From Pseudomonadota bacterium (lineage in GTDB: Bacteria > Pseudomonadota > Alphaproteobacteria > Caulobacterales > Caulobacteraceae), in NCBI GenBank assembly GCA_023436945.1, contig JAEZHG010000177.1:1-11795 (forward strand): a DNA stretch of 11,795 nucleotides, given 5' to 3'. A program made the translations under genes and the position numbers. Positions 1 to 6,904 of this stretch are shown here, piece by piece; position 1 is the first letter of the stretch, and each line of letters starts with the position of its first letter. The notes below the pieces were generated by a model, which was not told where the DNA came from, did no database searches, and saw only the letters and a list, made by a program, of their open reading frames with translations.

Positions 1-723
1 ACCATCATCTATTCGGCGCACTGGGACCACGTGGGCGTGAACCACAATGCTCCGGGCGAGGACAAGATTTTCAACGGCGCGTGGGATAACGCCTCGGGCA
101 CCGTCGGCGTTGTCGAGATGGCGCGCCAGTTTGCCAAGAACGGTCCGGCCAAGCGTTCGGTGGGGTTCCTACATGTGACGGCAGAGGAAATGGGCCTGTT
201 GGGTTCCTATGCCTATGCCGCCGACCCGATCTATCCGCTGGAAACGACGGTTGCGAACATCAACATCGACATGTTGCCGATCACGGGCCCGACCAAGGAC
301 CTGCCGATCTTCGGCAAGGGCCAGAACTCGCTGGAAGATGATCTGTCGGCACTGGCCGCGACCCAAGGCCGCTATGTCAGCGACGACGGCCAGCCGCAGC
401 AGGGCTTCTATTACCGTTCGGACCACTTCCCGTTCGCCCGCGCAGGTGTTCCGGCGCTGATGCCGTGGCACGGTGTGGACTGGGTTGATGGTGGCCGCGA
501 GGTCGGTCAAAAGGCTTGGGACGAGAAGTTCCGCCGCGACTATCACCGCGCAAGCGATGAATGGTCCGAGGAACTGGACTTTACCTCGGCTGCCCAGAAC
601 CTGAACCTGCTCTATCGTCTGGGCCGTGATCTCGCCGAAGGCACCCGCTGGCCGACATGGAAGCCTCTGTCGGAGTTCGGCCAAGTCCGCGCCCGCTCGG
701 CCAACAGCCGTCCGGCCAACTAA
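1..723 (+). CDS. M28 family zinc metallopeptidase (C-terminal part, 5' end outside window)
   Basis: The reading frame is open from base 1 and ends in TAA at 721-723, giving the last 240 residues. M28 enzymes are co-catalytic two-zinc aminopeptidases, usually exported. The metal-ligand and catalytic motifs appear in family order: SAHWDHVG near base 13 (first zinc His), GAWDNASGT near 79 (bridging Asp), EEMGLLGS near 184 (catalytic Glu and the following Glu ligand), NIDM near 265 (Asp ligand), and SDHFPFARAGVPAL near 418 (last zinc His). An in-frame GTG at 31 is not the true start, because the first zinc motif lies before it. The C-terminal tail after about base 640 is low in motifs. The substrate cannot be told from this part. 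The stop codon sits at the edge of the first palindromic repeat unit downstream. The family call is secure; the peptide specificity is unknown. Confidence 0.93.
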   Translation, partial: TIIYSAHWDHVGVNHNAPGEDKIFNGAWDNASGTVGVVEMARQFAKNGPAKRSVGFLHVTAEEMGLLGSYAYAADPIYPLETTVANINIDMLPITGPTKDLPIFGKGQNSLEDDLSALAATQGRYVSDDGQPQQGFYYRSDHFPFARAGVPALMPWHGVDWVDGGREVGQKAWDEKFRRDYHRASDEWSEELDFTSAAQNLNLLYRLGRDLAEGTRWPTWKPLSEFGQVRARSANSRPAN

Positions 724-724
724 C

Positions 725-857
725 GCTCTCAAGCCGTTCGCCTCCGCAAGGCGAACGGTAGAGCACTAACGCTCTCAAGCAGTGAGCCTCCGCGAGGCGA
801 ACGATAGAGCAGCTAATGCTCTCAAGCAGTGAGCCTCCGCGAGGCGAACGATAGAGC
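725..857. repeat. Three tandem 40-bp imperfect palindromes
   Basis: Three copies lie at 725-764, 771-810 and 818-857. Each starts GCTCTCAAGC and ends TAGAGC, so the outer arms GCTCT/AGAGC can pair. An inner arm also pairs: GTTCGCCT/AGGCGAAC in copy 1 and GCCTC/GAGGC in copies 2 and 3. Copies 2 and 3 are identical over all 40 bases; copy 1 differs mainly in the middle. Spacers are 6 and 7 bases (ACTAAC, AGCTAAT). The sequence just before copy 1 is also ACTAAC and supplies the peptidase stop codon. The array resembles a REP-like extragenic palindrome cluster. A role in mRNA 3'-end protection or as a mobile repeat family is inference. Confidence 0.8.
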
Positions 858-871
858 CACTAAGAATGTAT

Positions 872-907
872 AAGCCCCTCCGTAGCTGCAATACGGAGGG
901 GCTTTTT
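872..907 (+). terminator. Rho-independent terminator after the M28 peptidase gene
   Basis: A perfect 13-bp stem (AAGCCCCTCCGTA at 872-884 with its complement at 892-904) encloses a 7-base loop and runs into five T residues at 903-907. It ends the plus-strand transcript after the repeat cluster. On the minus strand the trailing sequence is only weakly T-rich (TTATACATT), so termination of the convergent minus-strand gene here would be less efficient. Confidence 0.88.
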
Positions 908-945
908 GCTGGCGGTGAGGTGAGGGGAGGAATCCCGCCAGCAAA
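905..945. other. 11-bp inverted repeat between convergent genes
   Basis: TTTGCTGGCGG at 905-915 is perfectly complementary to CCGCCAGCAAA at 935-945, with a 19-base loop. It begins six bases beyond the stop of the minus-strand DUF6607-like gene. It shares its T residues with the plus-strand terminator. On the minus strand the stem is followed by A residues rather than T residues, so it is not a classical intrinsic terminator in that direction. It may protect the 3' end of the minus-strand message; that is inference. Confidence 0.5.
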
Positions 946-950
946 TGGTG

Positions 951-1931
951 CTAGCGGCGGGTTGCGTTCTCGATCAGAGCACGCCCCTGCTGGATGGCGG
1001 CGGCCTCGGTGACTTCGCCCTTCTGAATCTTGTCGGCCAGTTCCATCAGGGGCGCGCCGGTGACTGTTCCGGTCTCGGCCACTTCTTGAATACGGATGCC
1101 GCCGTCGCGGGCGATCACCTCGTCCCATTTGGCGCGGATGGCGGCCCAATAGGTCTTGGTCGCGGCCCAATACTCATCACCCGGTGCCGGATTATAGGCG
1201 TCGGACAGATTGTAGGTGTTGACCACATCTTCCTGAACAATGGCGACAGGCGCGCCGTTACGGCCCGACATTTTCACATTGTCCTGAAGGTGGACCCAGC
1301 CCTCTGGCTTCAACACATGGCGGTTGGTGCCCAGATATCGGTCATAGACAGGGTTGCGAACCGCATCGCGGCGGGCGAGTGGCCGCCACGTTTCGTTGGA
1401 CGTCCATGCCGTCAGGTTGTTGTCATAGGTCCAGTGACCCACGCCGCCATAACGGGGCGAGTCATCGGTCTGCCAGACGGTTTGCGACCAGGCGCCTGCA
1501 CGGTCCTCGGCAGACACGGGCGTCAGCGTCCACTGGTTCGGTCCAGCATAGGTCAGGACCGATTGCGGCTGATAAACCCAGTCCTGACGCCAGTGCTTGA
1601 TCACCATGGTCTGGCCGCCGTGGGTCATGACCAGGATATGTTGCAGACTGATCTTGTCACCTTGATCATAGACGACGCGGACGATCTCTGAGCCGCCCGA
1701 CAGCTTCTCTTCCAGCGGCTCGTAACCGGACTGGAAGCTGACGTTCTCGCGCATATCAAAGCGCACGCGATACTGGCCCGCCTGCGCCAGAATGGCCTGA
1801 CGGTCACGCTCGAAGCTGTTGGCGGGGGCGAGCGCGGGGGCGGAAACCTGAGCCATGGCAACCGTGCCGGTCGCTCCGGTCAGTAGGGCAGCGGCGATAG
1901 AGATGGCGCGCATAGTGTTGTGAGTGTTCAT
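951..1931 (-). CDS. Secreted DUF6607-like protein, partner of the TonB receptor
   Basis: The product has 326 residues. A signal peptide covers about residues 1-28, with probable cleavage after AMA. The mature part is tryptophan-rich and matches, from memory, the DUF6607 pattern: FERDRQAIL at 40-48, KHWRQDW at 112-118, W plus DDSPRYGG at 153-163, TWRPL at 181-185, and GWVHLQDNVK at 211-220. No catalytic motif is recognised and the function is unknown. The ATG at 1929-1931 was chosen because the signal peptide starts there and it lies 11 nt after the receptor stop. A longer open frame to 2069 would overlap the receptor and add a non-signal leader. A second ATG six codons in (1911-1913) is possible. 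Tight spacing puts it in the Fur-controlled receptor operon, so a role in iron or heme uptake at the cell envelope is the best inference. The family name should be confirmed by a profile search. Confidence 0.82.
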   Translation of the reverse strand: MNTHNTMRAISIAAALLTGATGTVAMAQVSAPALAPANSFERDRQAILAQAGQYRVRFDMRENVSFQSGYEPLEEKLSGGSEIVRVVYDQGDKISLQHILVMTHGGQTMVIKHWRQDWVYQPQSVLTYAGPNQWTLTPVSAEDRAGAWSQTVWQTDDSPRYGGVGHWTYDNNLTAWTSNETWRPLARRDAVRNPVYDRYLGTNRHVLKPEGWVHLQDNVKMSGRNGAPVAIVQEDVVNTYNLSDAYNPAPGDEYWAATKTYWAAIRAKWDEVIARDGGIRIQEVAETGTVTGAPLMELADKIQKGEVTEAAAIQQGRALIENATRR

Positions 1932-1942
1932 GCTGCGAAGCT

Positions 1943-4159
1943 TCAGTAGCGAAGGTTGATCGAGACGCCGAAGTTGCGGCCCGGTTGGGTAAAGGCACCA
2001 AGATTGGCGGGGGCTGTCGGGTTGCTTGCGGTGCCGCCACGGTTCAGGCCGCGCACGTCGCTCCACCACGCATAGGTTTCGTCAAACACATTTAAGACGC
2101 CTGCACGAAGGGTGGCGCGTTCGGTCACGTTCCAGAAGGCCGTCAGGTCCAGCAGGGTGAAATCCTCACCGCTCCAGCAGTTTCCACCGCCGCATCCGGC
2201 CTTATCCTTCTTGTCAGACCATGTAACGGTGGCCGAAGTGCCCCAGACGCCCGATGGCGCGCGATAGTTCAGACCACCGACAAGTTTGATCGGGTCGATG
2301 GTGGTCAGCTTGCCGCGCTGGCCCTCGGTTTCTTGATCGCCGTCTGCGAAGGAGGCGGCGATGATGGCTGAGAAGCCGTTGTCCCAATGGATGTCACCAC
2401 GGGCTTCCAGACCCCAGATGTCCACCTCGGTCAGGTTCACATACTGATAGATCAGCGGATCAGCACCGGGGCGGCCCGTGCCGCGCACAACGACCTGATT
2501 GATGAAGTCGTCATAGTGGGTCTTGAACGCAGTCGCGGACAGCGACAGCGAGCCACCGAAGGCCTCGACATTGCGGAAGCGCATCCCGCCCTCGAAGCTT
2601 TCGCTTGTCTCGGGCTTCAGGTCGGGGTTCGGAATGGACTCATAGCCAAACACGGGGTTGACGAAGAAGTTGTTCACCTGCATCGGCGAGGGGGCTTTGA
2701 AGCCCTGGGCATAGTTGGCGAACAGGCCGAAATGGTCGTTGGCCCAGAAGATCGCGCCGATCTTGGGCGACAGATTGCTGTCGCTCTGACCCTTGGTTTC
2801 CGCGTGGAACAGGGCGTCCTTCTTGGGGCTTAGCTCGTACCAGTCATAGCGCAGGGCGGGGATGATGCTGAGGCGACCATCCAACAGTTCGATCTCGTCC
2901 TGAACAAACAAGCCCGCGATTTGATAGTCGGTGATGGGGAAGGGACGCGCTGGGAAGGGTTCACCCACAGGCGGGACGGTGCCATCACGAATGCCTTCCT
3001 GTGTGGTCTTGGACCAGTCGCCGCCCAGCGTCAGGCGGTGAACGAGCGATCCGGTGCTGAAACGCTTGCTGGCTTGGCCAGAGAGGCCCCAAAGGCGGTT
3101 GTCGAAGGTGACGTCGCGGGTGCGGTCAACGGCGGGCGTGCGGTCTTCATAGGTGAACTGGCGAGTGGTGGAATCCTGCCAGAAGACGGCCATAGAACCA
3201 TCGTCAAAGCCCATCAGGTCGCTGAAGCGCCAGTCTAGGCTGATACGGTCGCGCTGGTTATCGTCCTGAGCCGACAAGCCGATGACGGTTGGCGAATAGC
3301 TGCTGAGAGCCTCGCCCTTCATCTTCATGTCGAAGTGGTCATAGGTCAGGCGAAGGCTGTTGTTGGCGTTGATCTCCCACAGCAGCTTGCCCAGCACGGC
3401 ATTGGAGGCGAAGTCCTGCGGGTTGGGTTGCGTGCGGCTGGCACCGGTGCCACCCGTCTCGCCCTTGTTCTCGGTTTCCTGAGCATCGCGGCGGGTATAG
3501 GCGATCAGGCCAGACAGACTGCCGCGAAGACCTGCTAGGGCGACGCCTTCGGTCCAGCCCTCATCTGCGGAACTATAGCCGACGCGGGCGCGGGCACCGA
3601 AGTTCCGGTCATCGGCGATGAAATCGACGGGGTCTTTCGAGGTGAAGCTGACGGCACCTGCGATACCATCCGAGCCATAGAGGGCCGAGGCGGGGCCGCG
3701 CAGGATCTCGACCGACTTGATCAGGTCGAGATCGTTATAGCCCCCGCGCCCGACGTTCTGGGCACCAAAGGCAAAGCCGTCAGGGATGCGCACGCCATCC
3801 TGCACGATCAGCACACGGTTGCCGCCCATGCCACGGATAGTGAAGCCCGAGTTGCCGTCACGGCCAGCGCCTGACAGGGCGGCAGAGAAGCGGGCGGGGC
3901 TGGTCGGGACGCTGACACCCGGCTCGAAGCGGATCAGGTCCTTGAAGTCGGTGGTGAGGCTGTTCTCGATCTCTTCTGCGGTGATCACGCTGACGGTCGC
4001 GGGGACGGTGTCAACTGTGCGTTCTGTGCGGGTGCCGACTACGGTGATGGGCGAGAGCACGATAGGCTGGTCGAGGTCGATGACCTCTGCAGACAGAACG
4101 GGCGTAGCGACGGCCATCTGGGCTACAGAAGCCGCCGACAGCAGTAGGGGAGATCGCAT
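1943..4159 (-). CDS. TonB-dependent outer-membrane receptor, heme/hemoglobin/transferrin class
   Basis: The product has 738 residues, a normal length for the family. It is an outer-membrane beta-barrel that imports an iron source using TonB energy. Order of parts: signal peptide at about 1-24; TonB box-like PIVLSPITVVG near 32-42; plug domain at about 45-175 with FTIRGMGGNRVLIVQDGVRIP and VEILRGPASALYGSDGIAGAV; then the barrel, ending in SINLRY with an aromatic last residue, as barrel proteins do. FKAP (about 488) and NPDL (about 512) correspond to the FRAP/NPNL boxes of heme receptors, and WWSDVRGL plus TQPGRN near the end are typical of the hemoglobin/transferrin receptor subfamily. No histidine lies between the FKAP and NPDL boxes, where heme receptors usually carry a ligand. 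A CGGGNC pair occurs near residue 657. AAGG lies about 8 nt before the ATG. A Fur box lies 38 nt upstream. The class is well supported; the ligand is not proven. Confidence 0.93.
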   Translation of the reverse strand: MRSPLLLSAASVAQMAVATPVLSAEVIDLDQPIVLSPITVVGTRTERTVDTVPATVSVITAEEIENSLTTDFKDLIRFEPGVSVPTSPARFSAALSGAGRDGNSGFTIRGMGGNRVLIVQDGVRIPDGFAFGAQNVGRGGYNDLDLIKSVEILRGPASALYGSDGIAGAVSFTSKDPVDFIADDRNFGARARVGYSSADEGWTEGVALAGLRGSLSGLIAYTRRDAQETENKGETGGTGASRTQPNPQDFASNAVLGKLLWEINANNSLRLTYDHFDMKMKGEALSSYSPTVIGLSAQDDNQRDRISLDWRFSDLMGFDDGSMAVFWQDSTTRQFTYEDRTPAVDRTRDVTFDNRLWGLSGQASKRFSTGSLVHRLTLGGDWSKTTQEGIRDGTVPPVGEPFPARPFPITDYQIAGLFVQDEIELLDGRLSIIPALRYDWYELSPKKDALFHAETKGQSDSNLSPKIGAIFWANDHFGLFANYAQGFKAPSPMQVNNFFVNPVFGYESIPNPDLKPETSESFEGGMRFRNVEAFGGSLSLSATAFKTHYDDFINQVVVRGTGRPGADPLIYQYVNLTEVDIWGLEARGDIHWDNGFSAIIAASFADGDQETEGQRGKLTTIDPIKLVGGLNYRAPSGVWGTSATVTWSDKKDKAGCGGGNCWSGEDFTLLDLTAFWNVTERATLRAGVLNVFDETYAWWSDVRGLNRGGTASNPTAPANLGAFTQPGRNFGVSINLRY

Positions 4160-4197
4160 CGAGATTGCCTTGTTACGGAAGATGCGATGTAATTACT

Positions 4198-4216
4198 GAT
4201 AATGATTATTAGAATC
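4198..4216 (-). promoter_or_regulatory. Fur box upstream of the TonB receptor
   Basis: Read on the minus strand, the site is GATTCTAATAATCATTATC. It matches the classical 19-bp Fur consensus GATAATGATAATCATTATC at 16 of 19 positions, with the right half perfect. It lies 38 nt before the receptor ATG in a short AT-rich stretch that stands out from the GC-rich surroundings. TTGATT at the start of the region and TAATTA 17 nt later could serve as -35 and -10 elements, which would place the operator over the promoter. Iron-dependent repression is the expected effect. The promoter elements are tentative. Confidence 0.85.
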
Positions 4217-4246
4217 AACTGCAATTAAATTGTGGGTATGCGAAAC

Positions 4247-4280
4247 AATAAAAACCCCGCCCTTTCGAGAGGGCGGGGTT
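4247..4280 (-). terminator. Rho-independent terminator after the sulfhydrylase gene
   Basis: On the minus strand an 11-bp GC-rich stem (AACCCCGCCCT and AGGGCGGGGTT, 4270-4280 with 4253-4263) closes a six-base loop and is followed by TTTTTATT. It lies 26 nt after the stop of the sulfhydrylase gene. It separates that gene from the Fur-controlled promoter of the receptor operon. Confidence 0.9.
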
Positions 4281-4306
4281 GGGGAGTGGCCAGGATTTGA
4301 GGCGGA

Positions 4307-5584
4307 TCAGACGGCGGCGAGTGCCTGTTCCAGATCGGCGATCAGGTCGTCGATATGTTCGATACCGACCGACAGGCGCACCGTGTCCTCGGTCACGCCT
4401 GCGCGCTTTAGTTCTTCTGGGGAGAGTTGGCGGTGGGTGGTCGAGGCGGGGTGGCAGACCAACGACTTGGCATCGCCGATGTTCACAAGGCGTGTGAAAA
4501 GTTTCACTGCGTCCTGGAAACGGGCACCAGCCTCGCGGCCCCCTTTCACGCCGAAGGTCAGCAGGCCCGACGCCTTGCCGCCGAAATATTTCTGGATCAG
4601 GCCGTGGGAGGGGTGCTCTTCCAGACCGGCATAGTTCACCCATTCCACCTTGGGGTGGGCCTTAAGCCATTTGGCGATGGCAGTGGCGTTCTCGACGTGG
4701 CGGTCCATGCGTAGCGCCAGCGTCTCAAGCCCTTGCAGGATCAGGAAGCTGTTGAACGGCGAGATGGCCGCGCCGGTGTTACGCAGCAGGACGGTGCGGA
4801 CCCGGCCGATGAAGGCCGCTGGACCCAGTGCCTCGGTATAGACGACGCCGTGATAGCTGACTTCCGGCTCGTTCAGGCGGCGGAAGCGGGCCTTGTGCTC
4901 GGCCCACGGGAAGTTGCCGCTGTCCACGATGGCCCCGCCGATGGAGGTGCCGTGGCCGCCTATGTATTTGGTCAGTGAGTGGATGACGATATCCGCGCCA
5001 TGCTCGATCGGGCGGGTCAGATAGGGCGTCGGCACGGTGTTGTCGACGATCAGAGGCAGGCCCGCCGCGTGGGCGGCATCGGCCAGTGCTTTGAAGTCCA
5101 CCACATTGCCCAGGGGATTGCCGATGGATTCGCAGAAGACGGCCTTGGTGCGGTCATCGGTGTTGGCGGCGACGGCAGCGACGTCATCGGCGTCGATGAA
5201 GCGCACCTCGATGCCGTACTGGGGCAGGGTGTGGGCGAACAGGTTGTAGGTGCCGCCGTAAAGCGTGCTGGTGGCGATGATGTTGTCGCCGGCCTCGGCG
5301 ATGGTCAGGATGGCATAGGTAATGGCCGCTTGGCCCGAGGCCACCGTCAGCGCCGCAATGCCGCCCTCTAGTGCCGCAATGCGCTGTTCCAGCACATCCG
5401 ACGTCGGGTTCATGATGCGGGTATAGATGTTGCCCGCCACCTTCAGGTCGAACAGGTCGGCCCCGTGCTGGGTGTCGTCAAAGGCGTAGCTGGTGGTTTG
5501 ATAGATCGGCACCGCGACGGACTTGGTCGTCGGGTCTGGCGAATATCCGGCGTGCAGCGCCAGAGTGTCGAACTTCAAGGACAA
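4307..5584 (-). CDS. O-acetylhomoserine aminocarboxypropyltransferase/sulfhydrylase-type PLP enzyme
   Basis: This is a cytoplasmic Cys/Met-metabolism PLP enzyme of the gamma family. Its expected reaction is O-acetylhomoserine plus sulfide (or a thiol) to homocysteine (or a thioether) in methionine synthesis. From the TTG start it has 425 residues, the usual length for this subgroup, which is longer than cystathionine gamma-synthase. Motifs: LALHAG (8-13), VPIYQTTSY (25-33), YTRIMNPT (54-61, phosphate and active-site contacts from the neighbouring subunit), ASGQAA (82-87), DNTVPTPYL (181-189), and SLTKYIGGHG with the PLP lysine at about 206. The TTG at 5582-5584 is preferred because a strong GGGGAGG lies 5 nt before it and gives the family's normal N-terminus MSLKFDTLALHAG. 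An ATG at 5614 would add ten residues and place the ribosome site inside the gene. O-succinylhomoserine as substrate, or a related lyase activity, is not excluded. Confidence 0.92.
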   Translation of the reverse strand: MSLKFDTLALHAGYSPDPTTKSVAVPIYQTTSYAFDDTQHGADLFDLKVAGNIYTRIMNPTSDVLEQRIAALEGGIAALTVASGQAAITYAILTIAEAGDNIIATSTLYGGTYNLFAHTLPQYGIEVRFIDADDVAAVAANTDDRTKAVFCESIGNPLGNVVDFKALADAAHAAGLPLIVDNTVPTPYLTRPIEHGADIVIHSLTKYIGGHGTSIGGAIVDSGNFPWAEHKARFRRLNEPEVSYHGVVYTEALGPAAFIGRVRTVLLRNTGAAISPFNSFLILQGLETLALRMDRHVENATAIAKWLKAHPKVEWVNYAGLEEHPSHGLIQKYFGGKASGLLTFGVKGGREAGARFQDAVKLFTRLVNIGDAKSLVCHPASTTHRQLSPEELKRAGVTEDTVRLSVGIEHIDDLIADLEQALAAV

Positions 5585-5589
5585 ATGGA

Positions 5590-5596
5590 CCTCCCC
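5590..5596 (-). promoter_or_regulatory. Shine-Dalgarno site deciding a TTG start
   Basis: GGGGAGG on the minus strand is followed after five bases (TCCAT) by TTG and then codons for SLKFDTLALHAG, the usual sulfhydrylase N-terminus. No comparable site precedes the in-frame ATG at 5614. This supports a TTG start for the PLP enzyme. Confidence 0.75.
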
Positions 5597-5621
5597 ATTT
5601 AGGATCAGGCCCATAAACTAA

Positions 5622-5646
5622 CAGGGCCGCCCATCGGGCGACCCTG
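5622..5646 (-). terminator. Strong hairpin between ychF and the sulfhydrylase gene; weak terminator or leader structure
   Basis: An 11-bp stem (5622-5632 with 5636-5646) closes a three-base loop. One of the pairs is G-T on the minus strand. On that strand it is followed by TTAGTTTAT, T-rich but interrupted. It may be the ychF terminator, 46 nt past the ychF stop, or part of the sulfhydrylase leader. The motif ATAAACTAA (plus strand) occurs on both sides of the hairpin, at 5613-5621 and 5671-5679. No known SAM riboswitch core was recognised. Confidence 0.5.
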
Positions 5647-5692
5647 CAGAAAGTCTTATCCGTTGTTCAGATAAACTAAAGCTCGAAGAACC

Positions 5693-6790
5693 TTAGTTGT
5701 TGAACAGGAAGTGCATCACGTCGCCGTCCTTGACGACATAGGCCTTGCCTTCGGCGCGCATCTTGCCCGCTTCCTTGGCACCCGCTTCGCCCTTGTAGGC
5801 GATGTAGTCGTCGAAGCCGATGGTTTCGCCGCGGATGAAGCCCTTTTCAAAGTCGGTGTGGATCACGCCAGCGGCTTGCGGGGCGGTGGCACCGACCGGA
5901 ATGGTCCATGCGCGCGCTTCCTTCGGACCCACGGTGAAGTAGGTCTGCAGGCCCAGCAGCTTGTAGGCTTCGCGGATCAGGCGGTTCAGGCCCGGTTCTT
6001 CAAGGCCGAGGGTCTCAAGGAACTCAGCCGATTCCTCGTCGTCCAGCACGGCGATTTCGGATTCGATCTGGGCCGAGATAACCACCGAGTTGGCGTTGTC
6101 GGCCGCGGCGCGCTTGGCGACCAGATCCGACAGCTCGTTGCCCTTGTCCGCCGAGGCTTCCTCGACGTTGGCGACGTACAGGGCCGGAAGGGCGGTCAGC
6201 AGTTGCAGCATGTCCCAGGCCTTGCGGTCTTCCTTGGACACGTCGGCCAGACGGGCAGGCTTGCCGTCACGCAGCTTCTCGAGTGCCATGTCGATCAGCT
6301 TGAGGTTCAGCTGGGATTCCTTGTCGCCACCCTTGGCGCGCTTCTCGACCTGAACGCGGCGGCGCTCGAGGCTTTCGAGGTCGGCCAGCATCAGTTCGGT
6401 CTCGATGATTTCGAGGTCCGAGATCGGGTCGATGCGGTTTTCGACGTGGGTGATGTCGTCATCGACGAAGCAGCGGGCGACGAAGGCGATGGCGTCGCAG
6501 TCGCGGATGTTGGCGAGGAACTGGTTGCCCAGACCTTCACCCTTGGATGCGCCACGCACCAGACCGGCCACGTCCACGAAGGTGATGCGGGCCGGAATGA
6601 TTTCCTTCGAACCGGCGATTTCAGCCAGCTGGTTCAGGCGGGGTTCCGGCACGGCCACGTCGCCGGTGTTCGGCTCGATGGTGCAGAACGGATAGTTTGC
6701 AGCTTGCGCCGCTGCCGTCTTGGTCAGGGCGTTGAACAGGGCGGACTTGCCAACGTTGGGCAGGCCGACGATCGCGACTTTAAGGGCCAT
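5693..6790 (-). CDS. ychF: Ribosome-associated ATPase YchF (OLA1/Obg-like family)
   Basis: The product has 365 residues, the normal family length. YchF is a cytoplasmic P-loop NTPase of the Obg group that prefers ATP over GTP and binds ribosomes; it is linked to stress responses and translation. Visible parts: Walker A GLPNVGKS (9-16), switch region with [20 protein letters not shown] (73-92), and a charged coiled-coil stretch at about 125-160. NVEE stands at 208-211 where true GTPases carry NKxD, the known basis of ATP preference. A C-terminal TGS domain covers about 281-364 and ends in the typical [16 protein letters not shown] lies a few bases before the ATG. The gene appears to be transcribed alone from a Caulobacter-type promoter. 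The usual neighbour pth is not next to it here. Identification is secure. Confidence 0.97.
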   Translation of the reverse strand: MALKVAIVGLPNVGKSALFNALTKTAAAQAANYPFCTIEPNTGDVAVPEPRLNQLAEIAGSKEIIPARITFVDVAGLVRGASKGEGLGNQFLANIRDCDAIAFVARCFVDDDITHVENRIDPISDLEIIETELMLADLESLERRRVQVEKRAKGGDKESQLNLKLIDMALEKLRDGKPARLADVSKEDRKAWDMLQLLTALPALYVANVEEASADKGNELSDLVAKRAAADNANSVVISAQIESEIAVLDDEESAEFLETLGLEEPGLNRLIREAYKLLGLQTYFTVGPKEARAWTIPVGATAPQAAGVIHTDFEKGFIRGETIGFDDYIAYKGEAGAKEAGKMRAEGKAYVVKDGDVMHFLFNN

Positions 6791-6811
6791 GGTATTCCTC
6801 GTGAGCGCGTG

Positions 6812-6840
6812 CCTTTAGCCGTTCCAAGCCGATTTGTCAG
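6812..6840 (-). promoter_or_regulatory. Candidate housekeeping promoter for ychF
   Basis: On the minus strand CTGACAA and GCTAAAGG are 14 nt apart. This fits the Caulobacter housekeeping consensus TTGACGS-N10-14-GCTANAWC, with mismatches in each half. The element ends 21 nt before the ychF ATG, leaving room for a short leader that contains the GAGGA ribosome site. It is called by eye and remains tentative. Confidence 0.45.
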
Positions 6841-6872
6841 TCTCGCGCGATATGTTGGCCCTCTATATGCGG

Positions 6873-6899
6873 AAAAGGGCGGCCTTTCGACCGCCCTTT
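6873..6899 (-). terminator. Rho-independent terminator after the copper chaperone gene
   Basis: On the minus strand a 9-bp stem (AAAGGGCGG with CCGCCCTTT, plus coordinates 6891-6899 and 6874-6882) closes an 8-base loop and continues into a four-T run. It begins five bases after the PCu(A)C stop codon. It marks the end of the three-gene metal cluster and insulates ychF. Confidence 0.82.
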
Positions 6900-6904
6900 G
6901 AAGA

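Noticed and set aside
725..857. CRISPR array
   Set aside because: The whole 40-bp units are palindromic and the linkers are only 6 to 7 bases and similar to each other, so there are no spacers. No cas gene is present.
945..1691. A 248-codon plus-strand frame opposite the DUF6607-like gene
   Set aside because: It is a shadow frame. The minus strand has a signal peptide, operon spacing and family pattern.
1932..2069. N-terminal extension of the DUF6607-like gene into the receptor gene
   Set aside because: The added 46 residues are Arg/Pro-rich, overlap the receptor coding end, and would bury the signal peptide.
5597..5692. SAM-II or other SAM riboswitch before the sulfhydrylase gene
   Set aside because: The expected conserved core and pseudoknot partners were not found by eye; only a simple hairpin and a direct repeat are visible.
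5711..6901. A 396-codon open frame on the plus strand opposite ychF
   Set aside because: It lies antisense to an unmistakable ychF. Its composition is that of a reverse frame in GC-rich DNA, and no family motif was seen.
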